64,000 nucleotides of DNA, from NCBI RefSeq assembly GCF_000001735.4, contig NC_003070.9, positions 744,001-808,000 of the forward strand, read 5' to 3'. The position numbers and the translations under genes were made by a program. The notes under the pieces were generated by a model that had not been told where the DNA came from, searched no databases, and saw only the letters and a list, made by a program, of their open reading frames with translations. Shown one piece after another: positions 22,054-34,800 of the stretch. Every line of letters starts with the position of its first letter. Positions within the stretch are counted from its first letter, which is position 1. Origin of the DNA: Arabidopsis thaliana (Eukaryota; Streptophyta; Magnoliopsida; Brassicales; Brassicaceae).

Positions 22054-25000
22054 CTATTCCAACACAATGTCGGGTTTTCCCTTCTTGACATTGTTCAGTG
22101 GGGGGCAAGTGTATGTACTTTGTCATAATGAATAATACCTGCCAGTTCCGACTTGAAATGGACTCACTGATGGTTTTTTTGAATGCGAATTCAAAAGATT
22201 GGGGAGGTTCTTGAAAGAACCAAACAATAGCATTATGGGCGTGAAACTTTGGTATAACGTTTTTTAGCTTCTTTTTCAGATTGTTTGTGATACAAATCGC
22301 TGGATGAGTTGGAAGCTCAAGAGACTCATGGAGAAAATTTTCTTCTGATCTTTGACCTGCACATGTACCTCATATCACAGGTAAATATGTTAGTTGACTC
22401 ATTTTTTCTGTCAATTGGATTTTATGGTCTCCTAGAGTTCATGAATTGCTTGATACATTCATATGAAATTGATTCTCCGCATAGAGCATCTAAACTTAGT
22501 TGTCAATGTACTAATCTTTTGACTTTAGTGGCTTAAATATGAGGGAAAAAAACAATCTTAGTATAAGTTTCCATGGAGAGTAATTCTCAGCATATGCTAG
22601 CTGTGATTTCTAAAGATAAAACGCTTGAATTTCTTTTTTAGTTAAGGATTGGTTCGAGAAGTTTTAAAAATCCAGAGGTGCTAGAATAAACCTTGTTAAT
22701 GCTTGATACTGGAGATTGTTTAGAATTAACGTTAGAAGTCTAACACTGTATAAAAGCTTGCCATATGGTCCTCCTAAGTTTTCTAAACAAAGTCATAGCT
22801 TTAAGCTAATGACATATATGCTTGATAACCAAACCTTTTATTTTATTAAAAACAAAGAGAGAATATTAAGTATGGACCATACTGTATGGTCAAAAGTTAG
22901 GGAAAGAGAAAATCTCCAGTTGACATGTTTTTGTGTAAACGTGAAACAGATTCCACCTTCCTTTGTTGCTAAAGATCAGAAAGAAACATAGACTTCCAAA
23001 ATAATATTAAAAATTGCGAAAATTTCGAAAACAAAAAGGAAAATTTGAAGGGATCTAGCTTTGGATTGTCCTTTTCAGTTGGGGACCAGAAGTGGAATGA
23101 TGATGCAGAGAAAGCCCACTTTTTTTGGTTCTTGTTTCCAGGTTTCTCTTGTTCTGATTGGTTTAGGCAAATCTAAAACCAAAAAGGGGGAAAACACACG
23201 GAAACACAGCGATTGGCGAATGCGAAATTCGGATGGTCAGGGCTCACTAGAGAGAGAGAAAATAAGGTACAGATTCTTGCTTATAGCTTTACTTACCAGT
23301 AAGTTATACTACACACGTTTTTAACTGGTCTTTGTCGAGTTTTCATTACCAAAAAACTTTTGTTTTCACAACACATGAAGTTTTGAAAAGTTTTTCTCAC
23401 TTGAAATGGAAACTTCTTTTGCTACCCGTAGCTTTTTAGTGTACTGTTCCATTAACTAAATAATTGTAATAGACATCACTACTTATCATCTATGTTAGTA
23501 TGAGACATGCTTATTGTCTATGTTCCTTAACTGACCCTACATTTGTTACTTCTTTGAGAACCTATGGACTATAGAAGGAGTCACTCTCTAACCCGAGCAT
23601 TAATTCGTGCTCGTATTCCCATAAGTTTTCTATTACAAGGCATACATGTTTTTAATCATTCATTACAATTTGAGGTGTAGATTAATCATAAGAAGAAAGC
23701 TCGGTTCTTCGTATGTTGTACTTCTTTTTTCTTTGAATCTGGTTTCAATGTACCAACAAGTATTAGGAAACTGTCAATATGATCTTGAGATGCTGCAATA
23801 TAAGAAACACAATCTCAAGGATTTGGACATGAAACTGATTTGGGGTCATTTGGCCATTCTAGTATTGATTGGTAAGCATGTTACTGTTTTCGTTTGATTC
23901 TGCACTTACTCTTATCAATTTCCATACAGAAGCAAATACCTTTTTATTTAATATTATTTATGGGTCATATCAGTTTGCAATCAGTTGCAAGTTGGTAGTG
24001 TAACTTAGGTCCCGTGAAAGTGTGGTGGACTTGGAAACTCTCTGTCTTTGTGATTTCTTTGCCTTCAATTATTATCAGTGTTGGAAACTTTCATCAATAA
24101 GGGCATTTTGGTCTTTCACTTTTTTTTTTTTTTTTTTTGTCTTTTAACGGACAAAAATTGCTGGGTTACGGGTATAGCTAGATATATCCAGTATTTGATC
24201 TGATCTGAACGGATAATAAATTTCTATCATCCGTATTTTGTTTGAAAGATTAATATCAGCAAATAGTGGCTGGTCTTTCGATACTATATTATTATTCTTC
24301 TTATTATTGTTAATTAAACAAAAAAAAAAGAGAGAACTATCTTATTATTAATATCAGCAAATAGTGGCTGGTCCATAATAATATAGTTCATCTCCAAATC
24401 GTTTTAATTCCTTAAAAAAAAGCATATGAACTATCTTATTATTGGGTGTTTTAAATACGGGTTTAATGCTGGAAATAAGCAGTTACCTGAAAATATGTAT
24501 TTTCTATAAAAATACTAACTTACACGAATGCAAAGGAATGAATCAAATCTTGTAGGCAGAGATATTTCACAATATAAGTTACAGCCACAACTTGAGGAAG
24601 AGACCAAAAAATTTAAAACAAAATCACTCAAGTGAGAGTGACTATAGGTTACGTGAGCCTCTTCAGTAGGATACTTTTCATGAAATTTACGAATCAATTT
24701 GGTCGGTTGTACAAAAATTACAGCCAAACTATAATAGTTAGCAGAATTTTGAATAATAGCTATACAAATTATGTGTCTAGTAACATGTTACAAAAATTAT
24801 GCTTTTAAACGATGTCACTTGTGGTGAGAATAACCGGGGTTAGTTGATGCTACACCTTTATCTCAATCCTACTTCCTGAATAAAATAATGATGCAAATTC
24901 ATAGATCTTTAGGCAATTAAATGTCATGACAAATTAAAGCCATTTTCTCCATAGTGCTATAGGTCGAATATGCGTTTAAGGGGCTATTGAGAATGTTTAA

Positions 25001-25804
25001 AATGTCTAAATTCTATGTTTAAGTATCATCTTTCTGTTTTGTTGTCTTCTTTAAGCTTTTTGCTACGAACTTTTTAAATAGTTGTTGACACGACACAACA
25101 ACACAGCAACATCAACACCTTTTTTTTGTTTTGGGCAACACACAACAACAACAACAACAACACAAACTTATAATTTCATCCTTCCATTTCCGACACTGAT
25201 AATATCCGAGACAAAACATAAAGATTATACAAAATTAAAGCAAGAGTACCAATGGTTTATTAGTGGCGCGCTGAAAGGTTTATGTATGAAATTTGACAAA
25301 TGAAACAAGTTTATCAGTTAGACATATGAAAATCTAAAACATATAGTTTAGTAGTTTGTATTAATATGCTCTTGTGTTATTATCTAGGTTGAACCGTAAT
25401 TTGTGTAACTTGTAGACAACAAAACTATTTTCATATATTTAAAGTTTTTCACTAGAGAAAAACTACCAAAATTTGGATGATCTGGTGCCAGTTAAAATGG
25501 TTCCATATTAATAGGGATTATAAGATTTTATTATATATTCATGCAATAAAAGGTGTCGAATAATATAAAGAATCCAATGCCAAGTGGACTCGCCACTATA
25601 AATACTTGCTCACCCCTCCCTCTTCCCTTTCACATTCATTCCTCTCTTCTTAACTAACATCCAATCTCTCTCATTCGTTCCCATTTTTTTTTGTTATAAA
25701 AAAAAAACTAACGAGAAAAACTGAAAGATCTCAGCAAGACAACAACAATCACAAACCCTCCTTCAGATTCTTTGTTTTGCTATTTTTCTAAAGAACATAG
25801 AAAA
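22054..25804. other. Gene-poor spacer between FZL and FAF2
   Basis: About 3.75 kb. Apart from the FZL 3' end, the longest frames are 70-98 codons, low in complexity and without family features, so I call none. It holds a 98-bp-offset duplication (24249-24373), a long T run near 24119-24139, a CAACAA repeat at about 25142-25160 and the FAF2 promoter with a TATA box TATAAATA at 25597-25604. A non-coding transcript is possible but nothing in the sequence shows it. Confidence 0.5.
24249..24373. repeat. Duplicated 27-mer at 98-bp offset
   Basis: The 27 bases starting ATTAATATCAGCAAATAGTG occur identically at 24249-24275 and 24347-24373. A second shared word, GAACTATCTTATTATT, occurs near 24334 and 24427, so the duplicated unit is about 98 bp with an A-rich insertion between. 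Confidence 0.75.
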
Positions 25805-26527
25805 ATGTCACTTGTTGTTTGTCAACCTCAAATAAACGAGAGTTTCTATCAAAAAGATGACATGGGTGGGTTGAGTTTCCTACAATCTATGTCCGATATC
25901 ACTTCCATTGCCCAAACCAAAGAGGATAAAGCTTATGTTCACCCGATGGAGAAACGCTCTGTTTCTAAACTGAACGAGAAAAGCTTGGAGATGTGCACTG
26001 AGAGTCTCGGAACCGAAACAGGAAGCGAGAGTGGTGACGAGTTGTCATTGCTTGCGTTTGAAGCAACCACTACTCCTAGGGCTCCTCCTCGTCAACTGAA
26101 ACCTCAAGAAGATACTAACTTGCCGGACAAGACACCGCCGATGAGTCGCAACAACAGTTTCCCACCGCCGATAAAGTTCGTTGAAGACTCAAAGTATAAT
26201 CGTATGGTGAGATGGTTAGGAGAAGATGGTCGAATTGTAGTTCAAGCAATTAGGGTTTCGTCTCCGCCTAGTTGCTTTGTATCAGAACGTGGTGAAGGAA
26301 GGCTTCGTCTCATTTTAACGTCGGAAAGTTCTCTTCTTAGTCACAATCACGAGGAGGAGGAAGAAGAAGAAACAGAGGAGGGCATCGACGAGGAAACTAG
26401 TGAGAACTTGGAGGGTAAAAGTGGAAATAAAAAGTTTAGCAGATTCAGCAGAAGATGCAAGGAGAATGGTCGTGAGCCTAAACCAATGCTCACTTGGAAG
26501 CAGCAGCAGTTTTGGGTCGCTACTTAA
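25805..26527 (+). CDS. FAF2: FANTASTIC FOUR family protein, shoot meristem regulator
   Basis: Single-exon 240-aa frame starting at the first ATG (MSLVVCQPQINESF). The FAF domain, about residues 130-195, carries NNSFPPPIKFVED, YNRMVRWLGEDGRIVVQAIRV, SCFVSERGEGRLRLIL. An acidic run of Glu/Thr (about 200-215) and a basic KKFSRFSRRCKENG stretch follow, and the protein ends WKQQQFWVAT. FAF proteins limit shoot meristem size through the WUSCHEL-CLAVATA circuit. The gene is isolated, with 3.7 kb before and 3 kb after, as is common for developmentally regulated genes with large control regions. A TATA box lies about 200 bp upstream and the leader is CT-rich. I believe this is At1g03170. Confidence 0.93.
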   Translation: MSLVVCQPQINESFYQKDDMGGLSFLQSMSDITSIAQTKEDKAYVHPMEKRSVSKLNEKSLEMCTESLGTETGSESGDELSLLAFEATTTPRAPPRQLKPQEDTNLPDKTPPMSRNNSFPPPIKFVEDSKYNRMVRWLGEDGRIVVQAIRVSSPPSCFVSERGEGRLRLILTSESSLLSHNHEEEEEEETEEGIDEETSENLEGKSGNKKFSRFSRRCKENGREPKPMLTWKQQQFWVAT

Positions 26528-29500
26528 ACTTAATTCGGCTAATTAATGTGGGTTTTATTTTAGTTTATCTGTATAATATGTCTATATGTTATCTTGTCTT
26601 TTCTATTTTTAGTACGATTTCTTGAGGAGACTAGTAATGTTTTATAGTTCTATTAAATGTATTAATGTTAAATGGACTTATTATAATCATAATTATTATA
26701 GTCAGATTTTATAAATAATCATCATAACAACCAATAACTGAATAATAATGTAGTGGTACTATTTATCTTCTTTTTGTACGTGAAGAAGAAGAAAAGAATC
26801 CGAAAATGTCCTTTAGGAAGCTTCCTCGAATGATTTTCCCATACACAACTCTTTTCAGTTTTCCCACTCATTTTCTCTGTGTATAGATTTCCGACTGATT
26901 ATTATCATTGTTTGACAAGATATATTTTCTAGTTAGAAAATTTCTGAGCGGTTCATTTCATTCCACTCATGTTCTCTGTGTATCGATATACAAACTTAAA
27001 AATGAGGTCTTACAAAATACTTGGACAGACCAATTATTATCAATGTAATTAGGAAGACCTGTACGTAGACAACATCAGTAGTAGTAGCAGGAGTTAATAT
27101 TTAATTAGGAGCATCAATAGTAGCAGTTGCATATGAATTAAATGATTCGAAATGAACTAATATTCATATATTATATCAAAGATAATGATATCTTGGAGTA
27201 TTTATTTAGGTCACCAGATGATGATTTATATTTTAAATTACATTTTTAAAATCTTATAATGAACTTACACTAAATACCAAATAAAAATTTCTGTTCAGTA
27301 TGATTTAATTCTATACCAGTAATTTCTAACACACTATAAATTATTAAATATAGTTGAAATGACTTACGTAAATGTTTTTTTTTTTTTAATTACGTGCGAA
27401 AAATGAATATGTGGTACGTACAACGGCCACATGAACATTAGGAAAGATTGTTCCCACACGCCCACATGACCATCACATGCAAAATCTGCTCACTTCTCCT
27501 TTTAACTCCCACCATTTTTTTTTTTTAATTTTGCCTTTTGCTCTTTCATTTAGATTCTGTTTCTGGATTTTCCTTGTACGAATTGTGAAGAGACTCTCTT
27601 ACTTTTTTTCTCCTAACTTTCTTTTTGCGTTATCATACCAAAGTGCATGACCTCATTAATCATTTTACTTTCTTTTTTTTATTATAAATTTTTAATATTT
27701 CGAACGTTATTGTTTACTTGTTGTCTCATTGGTCGATATAATATTAGATTTTGCTTATACACAATAAACACATAGAACCGGTAGGTATATATCATATAAA
27801 ATTTGAAGTAATTTTATGCGTGCATCCATCAACTGAGAATCGATATGCATGTTGTTTTGCCAGCATCAATCGTTTGTTTCAAGTTTTTGGTTATAGAATA
27901 ATTGGTAAATGAAACATAAAACATGAGCATTTTCATTATAGTCTCATATAATATTGGATAATTCTAAAAAAAAAGAAAAAGAAAAATCTAAATTAATTCA
28001 TGGTGGTTTAGTTGTTGAATGTCTACCTTTAAAGATAAAAAGCATGGTTCTAGTTCCCTTGGTTTCGAGTCTAATTATGGTTGGCCATTTCAAATGTTTC
28101 TAGCATATTCGTCTCTTTCGTAAATTTTAGAGTAATTTGGAATTCATCCAATACATATATTATCTTTCGAGAATCGGATGCCTTTTCATTACGGTTTTTT
28201 TTTTGGTTCATTAGGAGTTAGTTACTTGACCGGTTATAACGAGACTATGAGTCAAGATCCAAAACTCTGGTGTTAAATGTTATAAACTCACAGAAACTGT
28301 TTCGAGGTGTATGTATTCTGCATATATTCCCCGACATGGACGAAGAAATTAGTCTCAGTGTCCGTACATAATGAACATCCCAACATATAAATTTTGCAAA
28401 GTATATAAATGTCCACCAATGAGAATTAGACAACCTATGAGTAATGTCCAATCTAAAACCCCAAAAGTGTGTAAATATATTAAAGTGTCCTTTGTTTCTC
28501 TGCAAACGAATATCGAGAGAGAACTCTATTTCCATGGTTCTATGTGCCACTTGATGCTTATTATTGGCCACTATCTCATGCGGCACCCATTTCTGTGATA
28601 TCTCAATCATTCTTTTTAATAATCAAACGTATTTTTGTTTGCGCAGTTTCTATTTTGAGTTTTGATGACCTTCTTTTTTGGTAACCTGATCTCTTAAACC
28701 GAACAATCACTAGTTTATATTGGTAACCACCATATCAATTTTGGCAACAAAAACAAAGCCGCTACAATAATTTTGTATGGTTAAATATGTGCATTCATTA
28801 TAGTTTACTACGTTATAATGTTTCGACTAATATATGATGAAATTGGTCATCAGCTCATCGCATACAACAAGATGTTGTAACAGTTTTAGTTATGTTTCCT
28901 TAATGGAATGAAACTAATTTGAACGGAATCCGAGAGATATGAAACATAAAAAAAATGAGAGGGTTTTATACCAAATAATCTTATGTTTTATCATTAGGTA
29001 ACTTTATTTTTTGTTTTTAATTAGTGGAAGTACACGTGTAATGAAAAATAACATACAATATGGTCATGAACTATATTTTTTTTGTCAAACTATTCGTTAC
29101 TAAGTTATTTGATAAAAATAGCACGATTATACGCGCGATGATATATATCAAATTGTGGAAAATGTTATAAAGTAGAAAATTGGGCCGAAGCTGGATCCAA
29201 TTATGATTCTCAAATAACGTGAAGGAAGGCATTTTAGTCCCCTCTATACGGCCCAACCACTCGCCACCGCTTATTGGTCCAACTTCAGGGTACTTTGGTA
29301 ATAAATCAAAGCTTAGCTTTTGAAATTAATAAAGTATAGGGGTTGATTTGTTATTCTCAGTTTCTATCGGGTTAATTTGTCATTTGCATCGTTTCTAGTT
29401 TCCACTTTTGTTGGGTGATTTTCTTCTCTGGAAGGATCTGTTTTTCTCTTCTTCGTCTTCTCTCACCCGCCTACTGACTTTTTTTCAAATTTCTTCAGCA

Positions 29501-29542
29501 ACACATACATACAGTCACAAGGTTTCCAATTTTCGATTCACG
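26528..29542. other. Gene-poor spacer between FAF2 and COMET
   Basis: About 3 kb of AT-rich DNA. It includes a partial 99-bp-offset duplication (CCACTCATTTTCTCTGTGTAT at 26864 and CCACTCATGTTCTCTGTGTAT at 26963). Two overlapping opposite-strand frames at 28245-28610 show no recognisable family. CACATG-rich sequence near 27430-27480 may belong to regulatory DNA. I see no RNA gene. The last 100 bp is the COMET leader. Confidence 0.5.
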
Positions 29543-31179
29543 ATGGAAATGGCGGAAGGGGAAGGAACTACAGAGGAGAACTACGACGTAGACATCGCGA
29601 CCACCGCTTCTTCATTAGGCGGCTCCGGCGTCTTCCATATCATCAATGACATAGTCGGATTCGTCCTCTATATGCACCAGCAGATCCCTTCGTATGTTAT
29701 CTCTTCCTATCTTCGTATCTCTATGCTTCGATGTATCCTTCGATCTGGTGATGATGTATCTATTTGTTTGTTCTTCAATCTCTCCGTTAATTTCTCCGAT
29801 TAGTCTGTTGGTTACGAATTTATCAGAAGAAAAATAGTTTCGTGGTTATGAATTTATGGATTCTGGATGGATTAGTGATTAATTCCTGGTAGGTGAGTTA
29901 TGTTCAATTCTAGGAGAAATTGAAAAGCTCTACGCAATTGTGCACACTACTTCCTTTTGGTTTTAGAATTAAGTCTGTTGTATCCACTATGAGTGTTTTA
30001 CTGAAAACCAGAAACTTCAATTTGCAGCTTTGGTTTTGGCTACACAAAGCTCCTTCTACCAATATGACTGTTGTTGGTTATTTACATCTGTGCAGGGTAT
30101 TACAAGACATGAGCCTTGAATTTGAAGGATTGCAAACTGAATTTATGGATTTGGTATGTTAGTCCTACAGACGCCATTTTCACTTTAAGGTCTAAGGTCT
30201 TTTTCACACTCTAAGAATCTTAGGTTGTAGGAGACGAATCTTGCAGAACCTCAAGTGAAACCACTGGTTAGAAGAAAACTGATGAGTAGAAAGAGAGAGG
30301 TGAAGAATGAGATTAAGAAACTGGAGAAACTGATGAAAACCATCTCTAGTCTCCGAAGTGCGCTGCAGTTAATGATCCGTGAAGCTCCTGGCATTCAGAA
30401 AGTTGTGTTGATTCTTGGTGGTAGTCCATTACGGCCTCAAAATGCTTATGAGTTGTTATTCACACAACGCAGAGACCATGTTCTAGGCTACGAAGGTGAC
30501 TTTGCTAAATCCAAAGCTGCAGAAGCACTTTCAAAAAAGGTTTATTCTTTTTCTTACCTCTGTTTTCATGTTGCTTGTGATTTGTCTCTTTTCAATTTTA
30601 TCTGCTGTGATAAGTCAAAAATGGTTGAGCCCTTCACTCTTGGCTTTACAGACTATCCGAGCACTGATCTCGACGGGTGCTGGATCAACTTCCTACCCAG
30701 GTAACTTTTGCATAAATTGCAAACTTCTTTAGCATTGTTGTGAATTATGGTGTAATGATTTTTTTCCCTTCTTCTGAGTTGCAGGTCCAATGAGGCTCTT
30801 CATATTGGTTCATGCTCCACCTACTTTGAATCTTCCACAACATTTCCTTCCTAAACGTGACTTCAGATACAACAGAAAGGTATACACTTCTCTGCTAATT
30901 CTATTTCACACATCCATGTACAACATTCCGATTTTCCGTCACCTGCAAACATCTTTTATTATTGCAGTTTGTGCCTTCAAAGTTGAGATTCAAGTGCAGA
31001 ACGCAAGACAATGCAACAAATTCTCCTCCCACAAATGATCTAATATGGTACTTCTCTTATTCACAATTCTCCAGTTACACACTAAACAAGTTCTTGACCA
31101 TGCCTTACTGTGTCATTGCAGGTATCAATGTCGACATGTGATAAAGGGATTAGCTTTCCATCAACCAGTTGAAGAATAA
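29543..31179 (+). CDS. COMET: MAD2L1-binding (p31comet) homologue, HORMA-fold cofactor of PCH2
   Basis: Seven exons: 29543-29691, 30096-30153, 30231-30539, 30652-30700, 30785-30879, 30968-31047, 31122-31179; 265 aa. The start is the first of two close ATGs (MEMAEG). Family-like features are an N-terminal helix FHIINDIVGFVLYMHQQIPS, a basic helix of exon 3 (KREVKNEIKKLEKLMKTI), IQKVVLILGGSPLRPQNAYEL, GAGSTSYPGPMRLFILVHAP and a C-terminal WYQCRHVIKGLAF. In plants COMET is a cofactor of the AAA+ ATPase PCH2/TRIP13 in remodelling the meiotic axis HORMA protein ASY1, and in animals p31comet silences the spindle checkpoint. I believe this is At1g03180; the assignment is by recognition of the p31comet pattern. 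Confidence 0.8.
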
Positions 31180-31821
31180 GACTTTAGAGTTTGTTTGTAT
31201 CTCTCTATTGTTGTAACTAAACCCTGTTGCAAATTTTAGAAAAAAACCAGCATTGTTGAAACAATTCCAAATCTTGAGATGACATTGTACTACTACTACT
31301 GCATACTCTAATACTCTGTTGTTTTAACAAAATCAGGATTGTTCAACTATTTTATATTTTTGGACGAATTGTTAACATTTAAAAACCTAATTTTGTCGAG
31401 AAGTTTAATATACATAAAGTTAGGGGGTCAAACGCATTAAAATAAATAAATAGGGGGTCAGAATGAAAAAGAAACAAAGCTTTAAGTTTTTCTAATAAGA
31501 GTCCTCCTCTTCTGTTTGCTCTGGTTACTTCGGCAAACACAGACGCAAAATTTTCTTCTTCTTCTTCTTCTTCTTCTTCTTCTACCTTGAAGCTGCTACC
31601 GGTTCCTCTCTCAGTCGTTGATAACACATCGAAGCTTCCATTATCACCTGTAAGTTTTCTCCTGTTATCTTCTCTTCGCTTGATCTCAATTGTTCCTTCT
31701 TTCTCGTTGTTCGGGTTTATCTACTCCAACTTGAATCGCTTGTTTTGCTAAAGTGAATTCGAGTTTTTTAGGGTTTTGTTAGTTCTAATGCCAATTTCGA
31801 TTTCTAGGTAGGAGGAAGAAG
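31180..31821 (+). promoter_or_regulatory. UVH6 promoter, TTC-repeat leader and leader intron
   Basis: COMET 3' end followed by the UVH6 promoter. A pure TTC microsatellite of about ten units spans 31554-31583. A leader intron is likely at 31650-31807 (CACCT|GTAAGT to TTTCTAG|GTAGG), ending 14 bp before the ATG. No other gene. Confidence 0.55.
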
Positions 31822-34800
31822 ATGATCTTTAAAATCGAAGACGTAACTGTCTACTTCCCTTATGACAACATATATCCAGAACAATATGAATACATGGTTG
31901 AATTGAAGCGAGCCCTAGACGCTAAGGGACATTGTCTTCTCGAGATGCCTACCGGAACTGGTAAAACCATTGCTCTTCTCTCTCTAATCACCAGCTATCG
32001 ACTCTCTCGTCCTGATTCTCCGATCAAGCTTGTTTACTGTACTCGTACTGTCCACGAGATGGAGAAAACGTTAGGTGAGCTTAAGCTACTACATGACTAC
32101 CAAGTACGCCATCTCGGCACCCAGGCTAAGATCCTCGCCCTTGGTCTTTCCTCTCGGAAGAATCTTTGCGTTAATACTAAGGTTTTAGCAGCCGAGAATC
32201 GTGATTCTGTTGATGCGGCCTGTAGGAAACGAACTGCTAGCTGGGTTAGGGCTTTGTCCACGGAGAATCCAAATGTAGAACTCTGTGACTTCTTTGAGAA
32301 CTATGAAAAGGCTGCTGAGAATGCGTTGTTGCCTCCTGGTGTTTATACTTTAGAGGTAAGATTAAAAAAGTTAAGGTTTTTCACATTTGTTGTTTGATCA
32401 AGTTTATGTTTTAGTTGGAATGCTTATTTCGAGGTTACTTGCACATTTTGCCTGATGGTATATGTGTGTTTCGATTTTTAGGATCTAAGGGCGTTTGGTA
32501 AGAATCGTGGATGGTGCCCTTACTTTCTCGCGAGGCATATGATTCAGTTCGCCAACGTTATTGTTTACAGCTACCAATACCTACTGGATCCTAAGGTTGC
32601 TGGGTTCATATCAAAGGAGTTACAAAAAGAGTCAGTTGTAGTGTTTGACGAGGCCCATAATATCGATAACGTGTGTATTGAAGCACTCAGCGTCAGTGTG
32701 AGGAGGGTTACACTTGAAGGAGCTAATCGAAATCTTAATAAGATAAGGCAAGAAATTGATAGGTACGCTAATTTTTTCCTATATAGCTGATACTCCTTAA
32801 GTTCTCTTGAACGTGCCACTCTTAATACAACAATAAACACAGTGATAGGGTCTTTTCTTTTTCAATTGAATTTCCTGATTGTTCTTGAATGCCATCTGGG
32901 TGTCTGCTCACTCCAGTTGCTAATTGTTGGTTTTCTTAAGGAAGTTTAAGTTAGTAAGAAAATAATCTGGTTTTATGAGACTGCTTTTTGTCAAAGAACT
33001 GTAAGGGGAACAAAAATTTACAAACGCTTTTGTCATCATCTTAAACACATGAAGCATAATTTTCTTGGTTCAATACAGGAAGTGACCTGGTTATTTGCTG
33101 ATGCTTATTTTTAAGTTCTTATTACATTATTGAAATTGTCCAACTGGTAGGAAGGTTCAAGGCTACTGATGCAGGAAGATTGCGAGCTGAATACAACCGG
33201 CTGGTTGAGGGTTTAGCACTGAGAGGGGACTTATCTGGTAAGTATGTGTTCAGGAAGGTGATCTGTGATTTGATTGAAAGCACACAGTAAATTTTCTAAT
33301 TCTATGAACTTGACGCAACAATTTTTTTTTTGCAGGAGGTGATCAATGGCTTGCAAACCCTGCACTGCCTCATGATATTCTAAAGGAGGCTGTCCCGGGG
33401 AATATTAGACGGGCTGAGCATTTTGTGCATGTTTTACGCCGATTACTTCAGTACTTGGGGGTACGGCTGGACACTGAGAATGTAGAGAAAGAAAGCCCTG
33501 TTAGCTTTGTATCGTCACTGAATTCTCAGGCTGGAATTGAGCAGAAAACACTGAAGTTCTGTTATGACCGGCTCCAGTCTCTCATGCTAACCCTTGAAAT
33601 TACAGATACAGATGAGTTTTTGCCTATCCAGACAGTGTGCGACTTTGCAACTCTTGTTGGGACATATGCCCGGGGATTTTCCATCATCATCGAGCCTTAT
33701 GACGAGAGAATGCCCCATATTCCAGATCCTATATTGCAGGTAAATATGGTGTTGACCTACTTTCTTTTGAGTATTGTCACTGGGATTTTAAGGGATTATG
33801 ACTCACACGTAAATGCTACCGTTTGAATAATTGAGAATTGTATCTGAAACATATATCCTTTTGTATCTTAGTTGAGCTGTCATGATGCGTCTCTGGCGAT
33901 CAAACCGGTGTTTGATCGTTTCCAGTCAGTCGTGATTACATCAGGCACATTGAGCCCAATTGATCTTTACCCCCGTCTTCTTAATTTCACTCCTGTTGTT
34001 AGTCGAAGCTTTAAGATGTCAATGACACGAGACTGCATCTGCCCTATGGTTCTAACTCGGGGAAGGTATGTGGTATATAAAAAGAATCCTGAACACTTAA
34101 CTTATTTTTTAATTTTATATGTCTTGACATTATTGGTTGTTTTCTTTTTCAGTGATCAGCTTCCTGTTAGCACCAAATTTGACATGAGAAGTGATCCTGG
34201 TGTTGTGAGGAATTACGGAAAGCTTTTGGTAGAGATGGTATCTATTGTTCCTGATGGAGTTGTCTGCTTCTTTGTTAGTTACTCATATATGGATGGCATT
34301 ATTGCTACATGGAATGAAACTGGAATTCTGAAGGTAAGGTCTTCTTCATCGCTTTACCATGCCAGTAATTTTTTCAGAGTTTTGCATGAATTGGAATTTT
34401 TATGATACCTCAAAATATTTTTAGTTGCTTCAGGCATTAATGTATATTTGTTTACTGATATTACCAATTCTCTTAATGTTTGTAGGAAATAATGCAACAG
34501 AAGCTTGTTTTCATTGAAACACAAGATGTTGTAGAAACAACATTGGCACTGGATAATTATCGCAGGGCTTGCGATTGCGGAAGAGGTGCAGTTTTCTTCT
34601 CTGTGGCCAGGTAAAATTTTTATTTTTGAATGGTAGATGGTTTGGGAATTCATTGCAATGCGTCTTTGGTTCTGCTTCTTTGTTTCTGTATTATAATACT
34701 GGAATTGTCTCTTCTCTCCTATTCTTGGTTGGTTAACAAATATTAAAGAGGTTTCACTTTTGAGAAATTTCAAAGAAAGTGATCAAATTTTGTATTTGAA

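Noticed and set aside
23095-23160. Box C (ATGATGA) and box D (CTGA) pair resembling a C/D snoRNA
   Set aside because: No terminal stem brings the two boxes together, and both motifs are common by chance.
28245-28610. Overlapping 121-codon (-) and 75-codon (+) frames between FAF2 and COMET
   Set aside because: No recognisable family, no splice structure or promoter signals, and composition matches the spacer.
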